47,684 bases of DNA from Chlorobiaceae bacterium (GTDB lineage Bacteria > Bacteroidota > Chlorobiia > Chlorobiales > Chlorobiaceae). The notes beneath the pieces are model-generated. The model did no database searches and was not told the DNA's origin. It saw only the letters and a program-made list of their open reading frames with translations. The stretch covers positions 1 through 47,684 of the forward strand of contig JAAXXK010000018.1 in assembly GCA_013334525.1 (NCBI GenBank). The letters are read 5' to 3'. Numbering within the stretch: the stretch's first letter is position 1; every line of letters begins with the position of its first letter. Positions 25,083-34,014 of the stretch are shown here, piece by piece. The translations under genes were made by a program, and so were the position numbers.

Positions 25083-25445
25083 TTACTCCATCAGCCTGAG
25101 GCTCATGAGCAACTCCTGTCCGCTGAACGGTTTCCTTAGTGTCGCGTTTGCCCCAACGGCATCGGCAAGCAGCAGGAAGTTTTCAGGGCCGACCTTGCCT
25201 CCGCCCGAAATGGCCATTATTTTTATTGACGGGTTCATTTTCCTGACCTCCATAATCGTTTCGATGCCCTCTTTTTCCGGCATGATGAGGTCGGTGATAA
25301 TGATTGCGATGTCTTTTTCATCCAGGAGTTTCTGGACCCCTTCCTGACCGTTCTCGGCTTCTATAACCGTATAGTTTTCCTTTTTCAGGGTTGTAGCAAT
25401 GAACTTCCTGACCGAGGGATCATCATCAATGACAAGTATTTTCAT
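25083..25445 (-). CDS. Single-domain response regulator (CheY-like)
   Basis: 120 residues, a receiver domain only. The acidic pocket is IDDD at 6-9 and the phospho-acceptor is Asp52 in IITDLIMPEKEG. The switch Ser is in MAISGGG and the conserved Lys is in LRKPFS. There is no output domain, so it acts through protein contacts or phosphorelay. Its ATG overlaps the stop of the hybrid kinase by 4 bases (25442-25445), so the two are translationally coupled and probably cognate. It closely resembles the receiver at 28466-28843. Confidence 0.92.
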   Translation of the reverse strand: MKILVIDDDPSVRKFIATTLKKENYTVIEAENGQEGVQKLLDEKDIAIIITDLIMPEKEGIETIMEVRKMNPSIKIMAISGGGKVGPENFLLLADAVGANATLRKPFSGQELLMSLRLME

Positions 25446-28321
25446 AATGGTTTGTTCTGTGTTGTTGCAAAGAGCACTTCGTTGACTGCAGTAGCCAGTT
25501 GCAGGAGTTTGACCGGCTTTTTCAGGAGTCGGTTAATTCCGTAATGGCTGAAAGAGGTGGCTTGATCAAAAACCTTTCCATATCCGGTCATCAGGATGAT
25601 CGGAAGTTCCGGATTGGTTTTGTGCAGTTCGCCGGCCAGCTGGATGCCGGTCATTTCGGGCATGGTCAGATCGGTGATCACAAGGTCAAAGCGTGCGGGA
25701 TTTTCCTTGTAGAGTTCCAGTGCCCTGGCCGGCGAGCTTTCGGAATGGATCGTATAGCCGATCTTGTTCATCATGAGAGTCATTATCTGGATCGATGCAG
25801 GCTCATCATCGACAAAAAGGACGCTGCCGCTACCGTGAAGGGGAGTTGACTCGCTCGATTGGATGGTGGCTTTTGTATCGATCACAGGAAGGTAGATCCT
25901 GAATGTCGTGCCTTTTTCCAGTATGCTTTCGACCGAGATCTCTCCGGCACAGGCGGTGATGATGCCATGTACGACTGACAGTCCCAGGCCGGTGCCTTTA
26001 TCGACCGGTTTGGTGGTGAAGAAGGGTTCAAATATGCGTTCAATGGTCGCATCGTCCATTCCGCATCCGGTATCGGAAATGCTCAATTGCACATAGCTGC
26101 CCTTGCCAGGCATCATCAGCCCGGCAGGTTTGGATTTTTCAGGCTCTATTTCCCTGATGTCGATACCCAGAGTTCCCCCCGAAGCCTCCATGGCATGGAA
26201 CGCGTTGGTACAGAGGTTGACGATGACCTGATGGATCTGCGACGGATCGGCATGGACACTTCTGCACGACTCATCGATATGCTGTTCGATGGTGATTGTA
26301 GATGGGATCGACGGCCGGAGCAGTTTAAGGGCTTCGGTGACAATCTCCTGAATGCTAACGGCCGAGGCTTTGCTCTCCTGAGCCCTGCTGAAGGTCAGGA
26401 TCTGGGAAACAAGGTTCTGGGCGCGCTCTGCGGCCTGCATGATTTCAGAGAAATATTCATGCATCGGGTCTTCCGGAGTAAGGGTACCCACCCCCATTTC
26501 AGCATAACCGAGAATTGGTGTAAGGATGTTGTTGAAGTCGTGGGCGATGCCGCCGGCAAGGGTGCCGATGGTTTCAAGCCGCTGGGATTTGCGCAACTGA
26601 GATTCCAGCTTGTGTTTCTCATCCTGGGCCGCAATTCTTTCCGTGATATCGAACAGGATACCATCTATTCCCGTGAAGACCCCGTCATCTGAAAACGTTG
26701 AGGTTTTCCGGTCTTCGATCCACCTCACCTTATCGGTTTCCGTGACGATGCGATAGACCAGAGTCTGGGATTTTTTGGACTCTTTCATCGACCGGTATGA
26801 TTCGGCCACACTATTACGATCTTCCGGATGCACCAGGGAAAGGGTTTCAAATAGCGTCTGCTCATCATCTGTCGCCACAAAATCGGTCAGGAACTCAGGC
26901 AGCATTGAAAGGATTGTGGTCTTGCCCATGTCGTTGATCCGGTATACTGCACCGGGAATATTATCGATCAGGGCTTTCAGTTCGCGGGCGATCCTCTCCT
27001 GAAGTGCGCTGTTCCTCAGAGCTTCTTCCGCAGCCCTCAGCTCCGTGACGTCGATAACGATGCTCCGGATTCCCTCCTTTCTACCCTCCCTGACGATAGG
27101 CATGCAGTAGATAAGGGCGGGAAACCTGCTGCCGTCTTTTCTGAGCACTATCCGTTCATGATGGTCCCGGAATAATTCCGGATTTTCGAATATCCTCATG
27201 AGGCCGTCCAGGATAGCCTCGGCATCGTCAGCTTCAAAGAAATTCAATGCGTCAAATCCTGCGCCCATTTCCAGCTCGGTGTATCCGAACACCTCACAGC
27301 ATTTATCGTTGGTATAGGTAAGCTTGAGTTCACAGTTGGTCTCAAAGAGCGCGAGCGGCAGCATCGCGGTCAGTTCCCTGAATCGCCGTTCGCTTTCGAT
27401 AATGGCCAGCTGGGACTTGATCCGCTCTGTGATGTCGCGGCTGATTCCGAAAAGCACCGGTTGCTTGTTCCAGATACCGGTGTTTACCCTGGTTTCAACC
27501 GGGACCAACTCTCCGCTTTCAGTTATCAGCGGAACCAAACAGGAAATATTTTCGCCGGCCAGCATTCGTTCAACAGTTGCCCCGGCCTCTGCCCTGCGCC
27601 CCGGAGGATGGAACTCGAGCAAATGCATTTTCCTGACCGCTTCAGGGCTGTAACCAAGTTTGTTTTTAACGGCGGCGTTGGTGACGATCACCATGCCCTC
27701 CATGTCGAGGATGAACAGGTAATCGTCGATCGTATCGAACAGGGCCTCAAGGTTGGTTTCCTCGTCGTGCTCTTCATGACAGATAGGTATGATTGCCTTA
27801 TCGATCTGGGTGGCAATGGCCTCTTCGGAGTTCTTTCGGGAGGTGATTTCCTGATGTGAGCCGATCATCCTTAAAGGATTTCCGTCCGCATCCCGTTTGC
27901 AGACTTTTCCACGATCCAGAATCCACACCCAATGGCCCTTCTTGTGGCGCATCCTCAGTTCAATTTCATAGTAGGCTGTTCTTTCGGCAAAGTGCTCCCT
28001 GAGCAGTGCCTCCGAAAGAACAAGATCGTCCGGATGACAATTTTCCTTCCAGAACTCGATGGTCAGCGGGGCAATATCTTCAAGTTCATAACCGATTATG
28101 GCAGCCCAGTGTTCGTTGACTTCGACGTCGCCGGTTGCAATATTCCAGTCCCAGACTCCTGCCTGTGTGGCTTCGAGCGCCATGGCCATTGAACTTGCCA
28201 GATTTTCGGCGTGCGACGCACGGCGTTCAAGCAGCTCAATCTGTTCTTTCAATGCGGCGTTCTCGCTATCCAGTTCAGGGTAGTGAGTGTCGAGGAACGG
28301 TTCGGATTTAAATATGTCCAT
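25442..28321 (-). CDS. Multi-PAS hybrid sensor histidine kinase
   Basis: 959 residues from the ATG at 28321; a GTG six codons upstream is the alternative. An N-terminal coiled coil (ELDSENAALKEQIELLERR) is followed by four PAS or PAS/PAC sensors at roughly 40-165, 190-300, 315-435 and 445-565. The HisKA helix LAGGIAHDFNNILTPI has its phospho-His near residue 594. The HATPase_c domain follows (VNLCTNAFHAM, DTGCGMD, FEPFFTTKPVDKGTGLGLSVV). A C-terminal receiver has VDDEPAS and DLVITDLTMPEM. There is no membrane segment, so it is a cytosolic sensor. The set is encoded between the chlorosome genes and the peptidoglycan-salvage operon. Inputs are unknown; redox or light-derived signals are plausible. 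Confidence 0.93.
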   Translation of the reverse strand: MDIFKSEPFLDTHYPELDSENAALKEQIELLERRASHAENLASSMAMALEATQAGVWDWNIATGDVEVNEHWAAIIGYELEDIAPLTIEFWKENCHPDDLVLSEALLREHFAERTAYYEIELRMRHKKGHWVWILDRGKVCKRDADGNPLRMIGSHQEITSRKNSEEAIATQIDKAIIPICHEEHDEETNLEALFDTIDDYLFILDMEGMVIVTNAAVKNKLGYSPEAVRKMHLLEFHPPGRRAEAGATVERMLAGENISCLVPLITESGELVPVETRVNTGIWNKQPVLFGISRDITERIKSQLAIIESERRFRELTAMLPLALFETNCELKLTYTNDKCCEVFGYTELEMGAGFDALNFFEADDAEAILDGLMRIFENPELFRDHHERIVLRKDGSRFPALIYCMPIVREGRKEGIRSIVIDVTELRAAEEALRNSALQERIARELKALIDNIPGAVYRINDMGKTTILSMLPEFLTDFVATDDEQTLFETLSLVHPEDRNSVAESYRSMKESKKSQTLVYRIVTETDKVRWIEDRKTSTFSDDGVFTGIDGILFDITERIAAQDEKHKLESQLRKSQRLETIGTLAGGIAHDFNNILTPILGYAEMGVGTLTPEDPMHEYFSEIMQAAERAQNLVSQILTFSRAQESKASAVSIQEIVTEALKLLRPSIPSTITIEQHIDESCRSVHADPSQIHQVIVNLCTNAFHAMEASGGTLGIDIREIEPEKSKPAGLMMPGKGSYVQLSISDTGCGMDDATIERIFEPFFTTKPVDKGTGLGLSVVHGIITACAGEISVESILEKGTTFRIYLPVIDTKATIQSSESTPLHGSGSVLFVDDEPASIQIMTLMMNKIGYTIHSESSPARALELYKENPARFDLVITDLTMPEMTGIQLAGELHKTNPELPIILMTGYGKVFDQATSFSHYGINRLLKKPVKLLQLATAVNEVLFATTQNKPL

Positions 28322-28465
28322 TGCTGAAGCGGTTATCACTTACTGCGGCTTGAAAGGTTTGGGCAGCCGAAGAAAAGTCAAGAACAAAACAGGTGAAAAG
28401 GAATCGTCAGAAAACGGTCGACAGGTCGCAACTCAGGAAGGTGCGCTGTCAGACGCCGACGTGGA

Positions 28466-28843
28466 TTAACGGTTAAGCTCTTCTATGACGCTCAGCAATT
28501 CGCTGCTTCCGAAGGGTTTGCTGAGAGTGGCGTCCGCACCCATGGCTTTTGCCAAATTAAGATAGTTTTCCGGAATATATATACCCCCGCCCGAAATGGC
28601 CAGAATCCTTATCCAGGCAAAATCTTTCCTGATTTCGCTTATCGTTTCGATACCCTCTTTTTCGGGCATCAGAAGATCGGTGATTATGATGCTGATCCCG
28701 GGGGTTTTCCTGAGGACCATAAGGCCTTCGTTGCCGTCCGATGCCTGAAGGGTGCTGTAGCCGTCATCTTCGAGAATATCGCAGATCATCTGCCGGATAT
28801 CTTCATCATCCTCAATGACCAGAATGGGAGTGTTTCGTTTCAT
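28466..28843 (-). CDS. Single-domain response regulator (CheY-like)
   Basis: 125 residues, a receiver domain only. The acidic pocket is EDDED at 11-15 and the phospho-acceptor is Asp56 in IIITDLLMPEKEGIETI. Further marks are ILAISGGG and the conserved Lys in LSKPFGS. It is strikingly similar to the receiver downstream of the kinase (shared IIITDL.MPEKEGIETI, AISGGG and a late L-x-K-P-F), so the two probably arose by duplication. It lies 144 bp upstream of the hybrid kinase on the same strand. The three genes could form one signalling unit. Confidence 0.92.
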   Translation of the reverse strand: MKRNTPILVIEDDEDIRQMICDILEDDGYSTLQASDGNEGLMVLRKTPGISIIITDLLMPEKEGIETISEIRKDFAWIRILAISGGGIYIPENYLNLAKAMGADATLSKPFGSSELLSVIEELNR

Positions 28844-28962
28844 GGTCGATGGTACTTCATTGGTTTCCGGTGAATCGCTTCAGGGTTTCTGCAGGATGGG
28901 CCGAAAGCATAGGTTTCTATAATACTCAATATATAAAGATACGTCTTTGTCCGATAAAACGT

Positions 28963-30372
28963 TTAACGCGACTTGAATGTCTTGCTGCCGAACAGGGTGA
29001 TTTCGACGGCTGCGGTCGTCAGGATGTTGACCAGCACTGAAACGGTAATATACCAAGTCCATGCAAGCCCAAGGAACTTGAGCAGAAAAACTATGGCCAT
29101 GCTTGCTATCAGCCCGACGATAAGGCTTGGCGGATGGAAGGTTTTTGAACTTCTGGAGAGCAGGAACAGGCCGAGCAGGCCTCCATAGGTGAAAGAGGCG
29201 ATCTCCAGGCCTACCATCACGATCGCTTCGTTATTTTCGTCGAACATGAGCGCGATGATGATGAGCACGATTGCCCATACGAGGCTGACCAGCCGTGAGG
29301 TCATGAGCGAAACCTTGCCGCCAAGCAGGTCGTTGACCGTAGAGGAGGCCAGGGAGTTTATGGCCGAACTGTGCGTGGACATGGCTGCCGAGAGAACGCC
29401 TGCGACCAGGAGCCCCTTCAGCCCGACAGGCAGGTAGTGGACGATGAAGTACGCGAATTCACGATCTTTCTGCATGGGGGCTCCGTGCATGAACAGGTAG
29501 ATCATCGAGCCGGCCATGAGGAAGACCGAAAACTGGAAAAACACGAAAAATCCGCTGCCGATCATAGCTTTTCGTGCCGATCCCAGATCTTTGCATCCGA
29601 GTACCCGCTGCACCATCATGTGATCAACTCCATGGGAGCATAGCGACAGCAGCATTCCGCCGAAAAAGGCGCCGAAAAAGGCGAAAGGCCTGGTGAATAT
29701 GTGGGGGTCGGGGTTTATGATTTTCAGCTTTCCGGATTGGGCCAGCGATGCGAGCAGCTCCGGAAGCGGGGTGCCGAGGCTCTGCAGGATGAAGGCGATC
29801 GACAGAAGCCCGCCGGACAGGTAGAGCCCGAACTGGAAGCTTTCGAGCCAGACTACCGCCTTGATGCCGCCGGAAAGGGTATAGACGAGGGTGACCGTAC
29901 CGATGATGACAACGGAAAGCGGCAGGGACCACCCGGTAACGACCTGTACCACCACCCCTGCTGCCAGGAACCTTATGGCGTCGCCGAGCGTCCTGGTGAC
30001 CAGAAACACCATGGAGGCGACCTTGTGCATCTCGGGTCCGAAGCGGATGCCGATCACTTCGTAGATGGAGCTGACTCCGTGTTTGAAATACATAGGCAGC
30101 AGGATCATGCTGACCAGGACCCTGCCGATGATGTAGCCCATGGCGAGCTGGAGGAATGTCCAGTCACCCCGGTAGGCAAGGCCCGGAACACTCACGAAGG
30201 TGAGCACCGAGGTCTCCGAGGCGACGATCGAGAGCATCGAGGCGATCCACGGAAGCTTGTGGCCTCCGAGGAAGTAGTCGCCGGTGCTTTTGTTGCTTCT
30301 GCCGTGCCAGAGGCCGAACAGGGTGTTGCCGACGAGGAACAGGACGACGATGGCAAGATCGATGGGTTGCAT
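28963..30372 (-). CDS. Sodium:solute symporter (SSS family), putative MurNAc or sugar importer
   Basis: 469 residues from the ATG at 30372; a TTG at 30423 would add 17 residues. About 13 membrane helices are seen. The SSS marks NKSTGDYFLGGHKLPWIASMLS, ETSVLTFVSVPG, YTLSGGIKAVVWLE and the helix-8 region GVLSAAMSTHSSAINSLAS are intact. This family couples Na+ entry to uptake of sugars, amino acids or vitamins. It is the last gene of a minus-strand operon after amgK, murU and namZ, which suggests it carries a MurNAc-containing sugar or peptide. That substrate is inferred from neighbourhood, not sequence. Confidence 0.88.
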   Translation of the reverse strand: MQPIDLAIVVLFLVGNTLFGLWHGRSNKSTGDYFLGGHKLPWIASMLSIVASETSVLTFVSVPGLAYRGDWTFLQLAMGYIIGRVLVSMILLPMYFKHGVSSIYEVIGIRFGPEMHKVASMVFLVTRTLGDAIRFLAAGVVVQVVTGWSLPLSVVIIGTVTLVYTLSGGIKAVVWLESFQFGLYLSGGLLSIAFILQSLGTPLPELLASLAQSGKLKIINPDPHIFTRPFAFFGAFFGGMLLSLCSHGVDHMMVQRVLGCKDLGSARKAMIGSGFFVFFQFSVFLMAGSMIYLFMHGAPMQKDREFAYFIVHYLPVGLKGLLVAGVLSAAMSTHSSAINSLASSTVNDLLGGKVSLMTSRLVSLVWAIVLIIIALMFDENNEAIVMVGLEIASFTYGGLLGLFLLSRSSKTFHPPSLIVGLIASMAIVFLLKFLGLAWTWYITVSVLVNILTTAAVEITLFGSKTFKSR

Positions 30373-30448
30373 GGGCTGAAGGTTCAGGGCTTTCTGGTAA
30401 AGGGCTCCGGCGATATCCGGCAAAATAATCAGTCAGCAGCTTTCCGGC

Positions 30449-31615
30449 TCAGGTGCCGTAAAGGTGGTAATTCTGTTTGAGCGCGACAAATTCCGCTTCG
30501 TCTAACTGCCAGGAGGCCAGGATATTGCCTGCGGGCTGGCCGCTGAGGATCATCGAACGTATGGCGCCGCTGCCGGCAAGCAGGTCGAAGGCCGGGATGG
30601 TGTCGTTGAATTCGTAAACGCCGTCAAGAAACGAAAGATGTTCAGGATAAAGCTCCCTCAGTGCACAGGTCATGGCGACTCCTGCGGCAAAAGGCCTGAA
30701 CAGTCCGTGGTCTGTGACATGCATGTAGATCCCGCCGATAACCTGCTCCCGGTACTTGTGGAAGGTCGGCCTGAACCAGGTCGGCCTGAAGACTACGCCC
30801 TCAAGTCGCATCGAATCGAGATGGGCCGCCAGTTCGAACGGATCGATGAAGGGCGCGCCGCTCAGGAGGAACGGTGTGGTTGTGCCCCGGCCTTCCGATA
30901 CGTTGAGTCCTTCGAACAGGCACATGCCTGGGTAGACTTCGGCTACCTGGAACGAGGGCATGTTCGGGGAGGGTGGCACCCATGGCAGGCCGGTTTCGGG
31001 GAAGAGCATCCGGCGCGACCAACCCTGCATTTTGATCACGTCCAGGTTGATGTCGAGCTTTTTGTGGTCCCGGTAGAAATGGGCGATCTCTCCGGCAGTA
31101 AGCCCGTGACGGACGGGTATGGGCATGACCCCGACGAAGGAGTGGAACGCCGGATCGAGCTGCGGCCCCTCCACGCAGGTTCCACCGAGCGGGTTTGGAC
31201 GGTCAAGCACCATGACTTCGATGTCGAGCCCCTCGGCAGCATCCATGAAGAGTGCGAGCGTATTGACGTAGGTGTAGTAGCGGGAGCCGACGTCCTGGAT
31301 GTCGAAAAGCACCAGGTCGAGCCCTTCCAGGAGTGAACGGTCAGGCATGAGCGACTTTTCGTTTTCACCGTAAAGGCTCACGATTTCGCATCCGGTTTCT
31401 GGCTGGTTGCCGACGGCGATCTGGTCCTGTTCGGTGGAGAAGAGGCCGTGTTCAGGTGAAAAAAGGCGTTTCAGGCGGATTCCGGAGCGTTCAAGCATCG
31501 ACCAGGAGTATTCAAGGCTGGCCGATACCGATGTCTGGTTGGCGATCAGCCCGATGCGGCGGTTTTTTAATGCAGCTGTGTCCTGGAGAAGGATGTCTAG
31601 TCCGTTGAGCACCAT
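30449..31615 (-). CDS. namZ: NamZ-type exo-beta-N-acetylmuramidase (DUF1343, GH171)
   Basis: 388 residues matching DUF1343. Marks are GLDILLQDTAALKNRRIGLI, IANQTSVS, the hallmark LFSPEHGLFS near residues 51-60, LVLFDIQDVGSRYYTYVNTL, VLDRPNPLGG, PIPVRHGLTAGEIAHFY and a C-terminal domain with FNDTIPAFDLLAGS. Studied NamZ enzymes release MurNAc from the non-reducing end of glycan chains. No signal peptide is present and no in-frame start lies upstream, so this enzyme should be cytosolic, unlike secreted versions. It is 26 bp after murU and upstream of the symporter, which supports a role in muropeptide salvage. Confidence 0.87.
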   Translation of the reverse strand: MVLNGLDILLQDTAALKNRRIGLIANQTSVSASLEYSWSMLERSGIRLKRLFSPEHGLFSTEQDQIAVGNQPETGCEIVSLYGENEKSLMPDRSLLEGLDLVLFDIQDVGSRYYTYVNTLALFMDAAEGLDIEVMVLDRPNPLGGTCVEGPQLDPAFHSFVGVMPIPVRHGLTAGEIAHFYRDHKKLDINLDVIKMQGWSRRMLFPETGLPWVPPSPNMPSFQVAEVYPGMCLFEGLNVSEGRGTTTPFLLSGAPFIDPFELAAHLDSMRLEGVVFRPTWFRPTFHKYREQVIGGIYMHVTDHGLFRPFAAGVAMTCALRELYPEHLSFLDGVYEFNDTIPAFDLLAGSGAIRSMILSGQPAGNILASWQLDEAEFVALKQNYHLYGT

Positions 31616-31641
31616 GCCTGTTTGGTATTTCTGTGAATGAT

Positions 31642-32571
31642 TCAGAGTTGGACAAGCACGCCGGGGCCGGCAATGGCATTGCGGATCACGCTGTTGCGCT
31701 CAACGACGGTGTCCGGCAGGAGTACCGAATGCTCGACCACGGCGCCGGGAGCGATTTTGCAGCGCTCTCCTACCACAGAACCGACGATGCGGGCATCGGG
31801 ACTGATCGAGGCTAGCCCCGAGACGAGATGGGGAGAGATGCCGATCTGCCGCTTCATGCGTGCTTCAAGCTCAAGAATACGCAAATTATCGTCAAGGTTC
31901 GCCCGGTAAAAGTTCTGCAGCGTGCCGATGTCCTGCCATAACCCCTTGTGCTGGTAACAGCCGAGCCCGGTATGGTCGATAAGTCCGGTAAAGCCGGTAT
32001 CGACTATGCTGGAGTACTCCTCCCTCAGGTGCCTGAATATATCCGGGCTCAGCACGGCTGTTCCCGTATAGATGCTTTGGGAAAGGAGTCCGGTGCCGCG
32101 CATGTTCCTGAAATCGAGCACTTTGCCTTCCAGTATTCCCACCTGGCCTATCGAAGGAGCCAGCGGAGTTTCGTAAAGGGCGAGGGTGCCGCCAAGCCCT
32201 GACTGGCGATGGTGCCGCATGAGGGCCGTCAGGTCGAGGTCACTTATGATGTCGCTGTTGATGAGCAGGAAATCCCCCTCATCGAGGAGGTTTTCGCATT
32301 TCTTCAGTCCACCGCCTGTGCCGAGGATGGTTTTTTCTTCGGAGAGCACGATTTCGAGGCTGCCGAAATCGTGCAGGTCGAAAAACCGGCGGATGATGTC
32401 CGGATGGTGGTGGATGTTGATGATCGCCTTCCCGATGCCGGCTTCCTTCAGCAGGAACAGGGAGTAACAGAGGCTTGGTACGTTGAGTATCGGTACCATC
32501 GGCTTGGGGCTCGTGTCGGTCATCGGCTGCAGGCGGGTGCCGAAGCCGGCGGCAAGGACGAATGCGTTCAT
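31642..32571 (-). CDS. murU: Sugar-1-phosphate nucleotidyltransferase, probable MurNAc-1-P uridylyltransferase
   Basis: 309 residues. The N-terminal nucleotide-binding signature LAAGFGTRLQPMTDTSPKPM spans about 6-25, followed by GTGGGLKKCENLL, FLLINSDIISDLD (metal-binding Asp) and KGLWQDIGTLQNF. The last ~70 residues form a short left-handed beta-helix (SISPDARIVGSVVG, CKIAPGAVVEHSVLLPD). The family includes MurU and glucose/mannose-1-phosphate nucleotidyltransferases. The MurU reading depends on the overlapping AmgK-like kinase gene (4 bp overlap) and the downstream NamZ. Typical MurU lacks the beta-helix tail, so a related substrate remains possible. Confidence 0.75.
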   Translation of the reverse strand: MNAFVLAAGFGTRLQPMTDTSPKPMVPILNVPSLCYSLFLLKEAGIGKAIINIHHHPDIIRRFFDLHDFGSLEIVLSEEKTILGTGGGLKKCENLLDEGDFLLINSDIISDLDLTALMRHHRQSGLGGTLALYETPLAPSIGQVGILEGKVLDFRNMRGTGLLSQSIYTGTAVLSPDIFRHLREEYSSIVDTGFTGLIDHTGLGCYQHKGLWQDIGTLQNFYRANLDDNLRILELEARMKRQIGISPHLVSGLASISPDARIVGSVVGERCKIAPGAVVEHSVLLPDTVVERNSVIRNAIAGPGVLVQL

Positions 32572-33572
32572 GGGGTTTTTCGGGAAACGAGCGGTTCAAG
32601 CAGCCTGCCCGCAGCGGCAAGTTCAGGCCGGGCGTCGATATAGTCTGAAAGGAATGCCAGGGTCGGGGCGATAGATGGTTCGAACGAACGGTTTCTGACG
32701 ACGGCGGTCTGGTAGCAGAAGGTTCCGATCGCCTTGACGTTGCGCTGGAACGCCATCAGGTCGAAAAAGCGGAGATATTCCGGATTGTCCATCGTCGTCA
32801 GACCGTTTTTGCAGAGCTGTTCGAAATGGTACTCTTTCAGTTCGGCGACAAGCTGAGGGTCGAGACTTACGTAGGAGTCCCTGAGGAGCGATACGGCGTC
32901 GTACTGCGGAAGTCCGAGTCGGGCGTCCTGGAAGTCGATGACGACAGGTTCGTTCCTGAAGAGCATGATGTTCCTGCTGTGGAAGTCCCGGTGGTTCAGT
33001 ACGAAATGCTCCGGACGCACCAGCAGGGTGGCGATGGCATCGAATTCCCGGCGAAGCGCGTTTATCGAATCCTCGTCGAGCAGGCCGGTGAAATGGTTTT
33101 TCAGGCCGTGTTCGATGAAAAAATCGAACTCGAACATCAGTTTTTCATGGTCGAAGCTCAGGGAAAACGCGGGGACGGAACGGTCCGGGCGGATAGACTG
33201 TATGCGGATCAGGATGTCGATGATCTGGCGATAACGGTCGGAAAGCCGGTGAGTGTCCAGATGCGAGACCTCATCCTGAAGCATCAGGTCACCACAGTCT
33301 TCGATGATCAGAAGCCCCTGGCCGGGTTCGCTATCCAGGATATGGGGAACTCTTATGCCGTGGCTGGCCAGCATCTCCCTGATGATCAGGAAGGGGTATG
33401 CCTCAGGAGCGGTTGACCTGAACGCGGGGTCGATGCAGGCGATTTGGTTGCCGTTTTCTCCAGATACCCTGAAGTATTGCCTGTTAGACGCATCGCCCTT
33501 GATCCTGAGGATTTTGAGGCTTTTACGTTCCTGCGCCGGATAGAGGCTGCCGATCAATTCGCTGGCTTCCAT
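32568..33572 (-). CDS. amgK: AmgK-like anomeric sugar kinase (aminoglycoside phosphotransferase fold)
   Basis: 334 residues. Marks are a nucleotide-binding N-lobe (LRIKGDASNRQYFRV and ACIDPAF), the hinge GLLIIEDCGDLML, the catalytic loop VLNHRDFHSRNIMLF with Asp and Asn in place (about residues 188-202) and the metal-binding VVIDFQDARLGLPQYD. This G-D-x-S-x-R-x-(F/Y) start and DFQDAR-x-G-P-x-x-Y-D end are those of AmgK, which phosphorylates MurNAc and GlcNAc at C1 in the MurA-bypassing recycling route. It is the first gene of the four-gene operon; the murU start codon overlaps its stop. The general APH fold is certain, AmgK specificity rests on context. Confidence 0.82.
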   Translation of the reverse strand: MEASELIGSLYPAQERKSLKILRIKGDASNRQYFRVSGENGNQIACIDPAFRSTAPEAYPFLIIREMLASHGIRVPHILDSEPGQGLLIIEDCGDLMLQDEVSHLDTHRLSDRYRQIIDILIRIQSIRPDRSVPAFSLSFDHEKLMFEFDFFIEHGLKNHFTGLLDEDSINALRREFDAIATLLVRPEHFVLNHRDFHSRNIMLFRNEPVVIDFQDARLGLPQYDAVSLLRDSYVSLDPQLVAELKEYHFEQLCKNGLTTMDNPEYLRFFDLMAFQRNVKAIGTFCYQTAVVRNRSFEPSIAPTLAFLSDYIDARPELAAAGRLLEPLVSRKTP

Positions 33573-33615
33573 AAAAAGTGCTGACGCATAATGTAATTGT
33601 CGAAACGGAACGGAT

Positions 33616-33654
33616 AAAAAAAAAGCACCCTACGCGGGTGCGTAAGGTGCTTTT
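33616..33654 (-). terminator. Strong terminator after csmB
   Basis: AAAAGCACC pairs with GGTGCTTTT, enclosing TACGC/GCGTA (one C-A mismatch between the stems). Read on the minus strand it is followed by a run of nine or more T. It insulates the salvage operon from csmB. Confidence 0.92.
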
Positions 33655-33670
33655 GTTCAGGGGATGACCC

Positions 33671-33898
33671 TTACTTTTTCGGTGCGATAGCTGCAGATAC
33701 GCTCTGAAGGATCTGGGTGGCGGCATTTGCGAAAGTGCCGATCAGGTCGGTAGCGGTCTTTCCAAGAGGCTCGGCTACGTTGGTAAGGGCTTTGAGTGCA
33801 TTGTTTGCAACATCAACCTGTACCTGGAAGAGTTTGCCTGCAGTTTCAGTCAGGGTGTTGATTGCACCCGCGACATCGAAGTTTGTTCCGTTTGACAT
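33671..33898 (-). CDS. csmB: Chlorosome envelope protein B
   Basis: 75 residues, recognised as CsmB: MSNGTNFDVAGAINTLTE, KLFQVQVDVANNALKAL, NVAEPLGKTATDLIGTFA and a QSVSAAIAPKK ending. It has no Cys, Trp or Tyr, and its long amphipathic helices suit insertion into the chlorosome lipid monolayer. CsmB is among the most abundant envelope proteins. The start has no Shine-Dalgarno. The leader is AT-rich with nested inverted repeats (33921-33966), and a strong terminator follows immediately, so the message is short and monocistronic. Confidence 0.95.
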   Translation of the reverse strand: MSNGTNFDVAGAINTLTETAGKLFQVQVDVANNALKALTNVAEPLGKTATDLIGTFANAATQILQSVSAAIAPKK

Positions 33899-33920
33899 AA
33901 CAGTATATGTTTAGAGTTTT

Positions 33921-33966
33921 TAGAAAGCACAAAAGAAAAATTCTTTGCTCTAAGGCAAGCTTTCTA
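33921..33966 (-). promoter_or_regulatory. Nested inverted repeats in the csmB leader
   Basis: TAGAAAGC (33921-33928) pairs with GCTTTCTA (33959-33966). Inside, AAAGAA (33932-33937) pairs with TTCTTT (33941-33946). If transcribed, the region would fold 23 bases before the csmB ATG and could stabilise the mRNA or control translation. Confidence 0.5.
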
Positions 33967-34014
33967 GATAATGATTAAAGCTAATATATTTTCAACAGCA
34001 GAGCAAGAAAAAAC

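Noticed and set aside
30638..31336. 232-codon plus-strand frame over namZ
   Set aside because: It is antisense to a clear DUF1343 protein, and its composition is that of a shadow frame.
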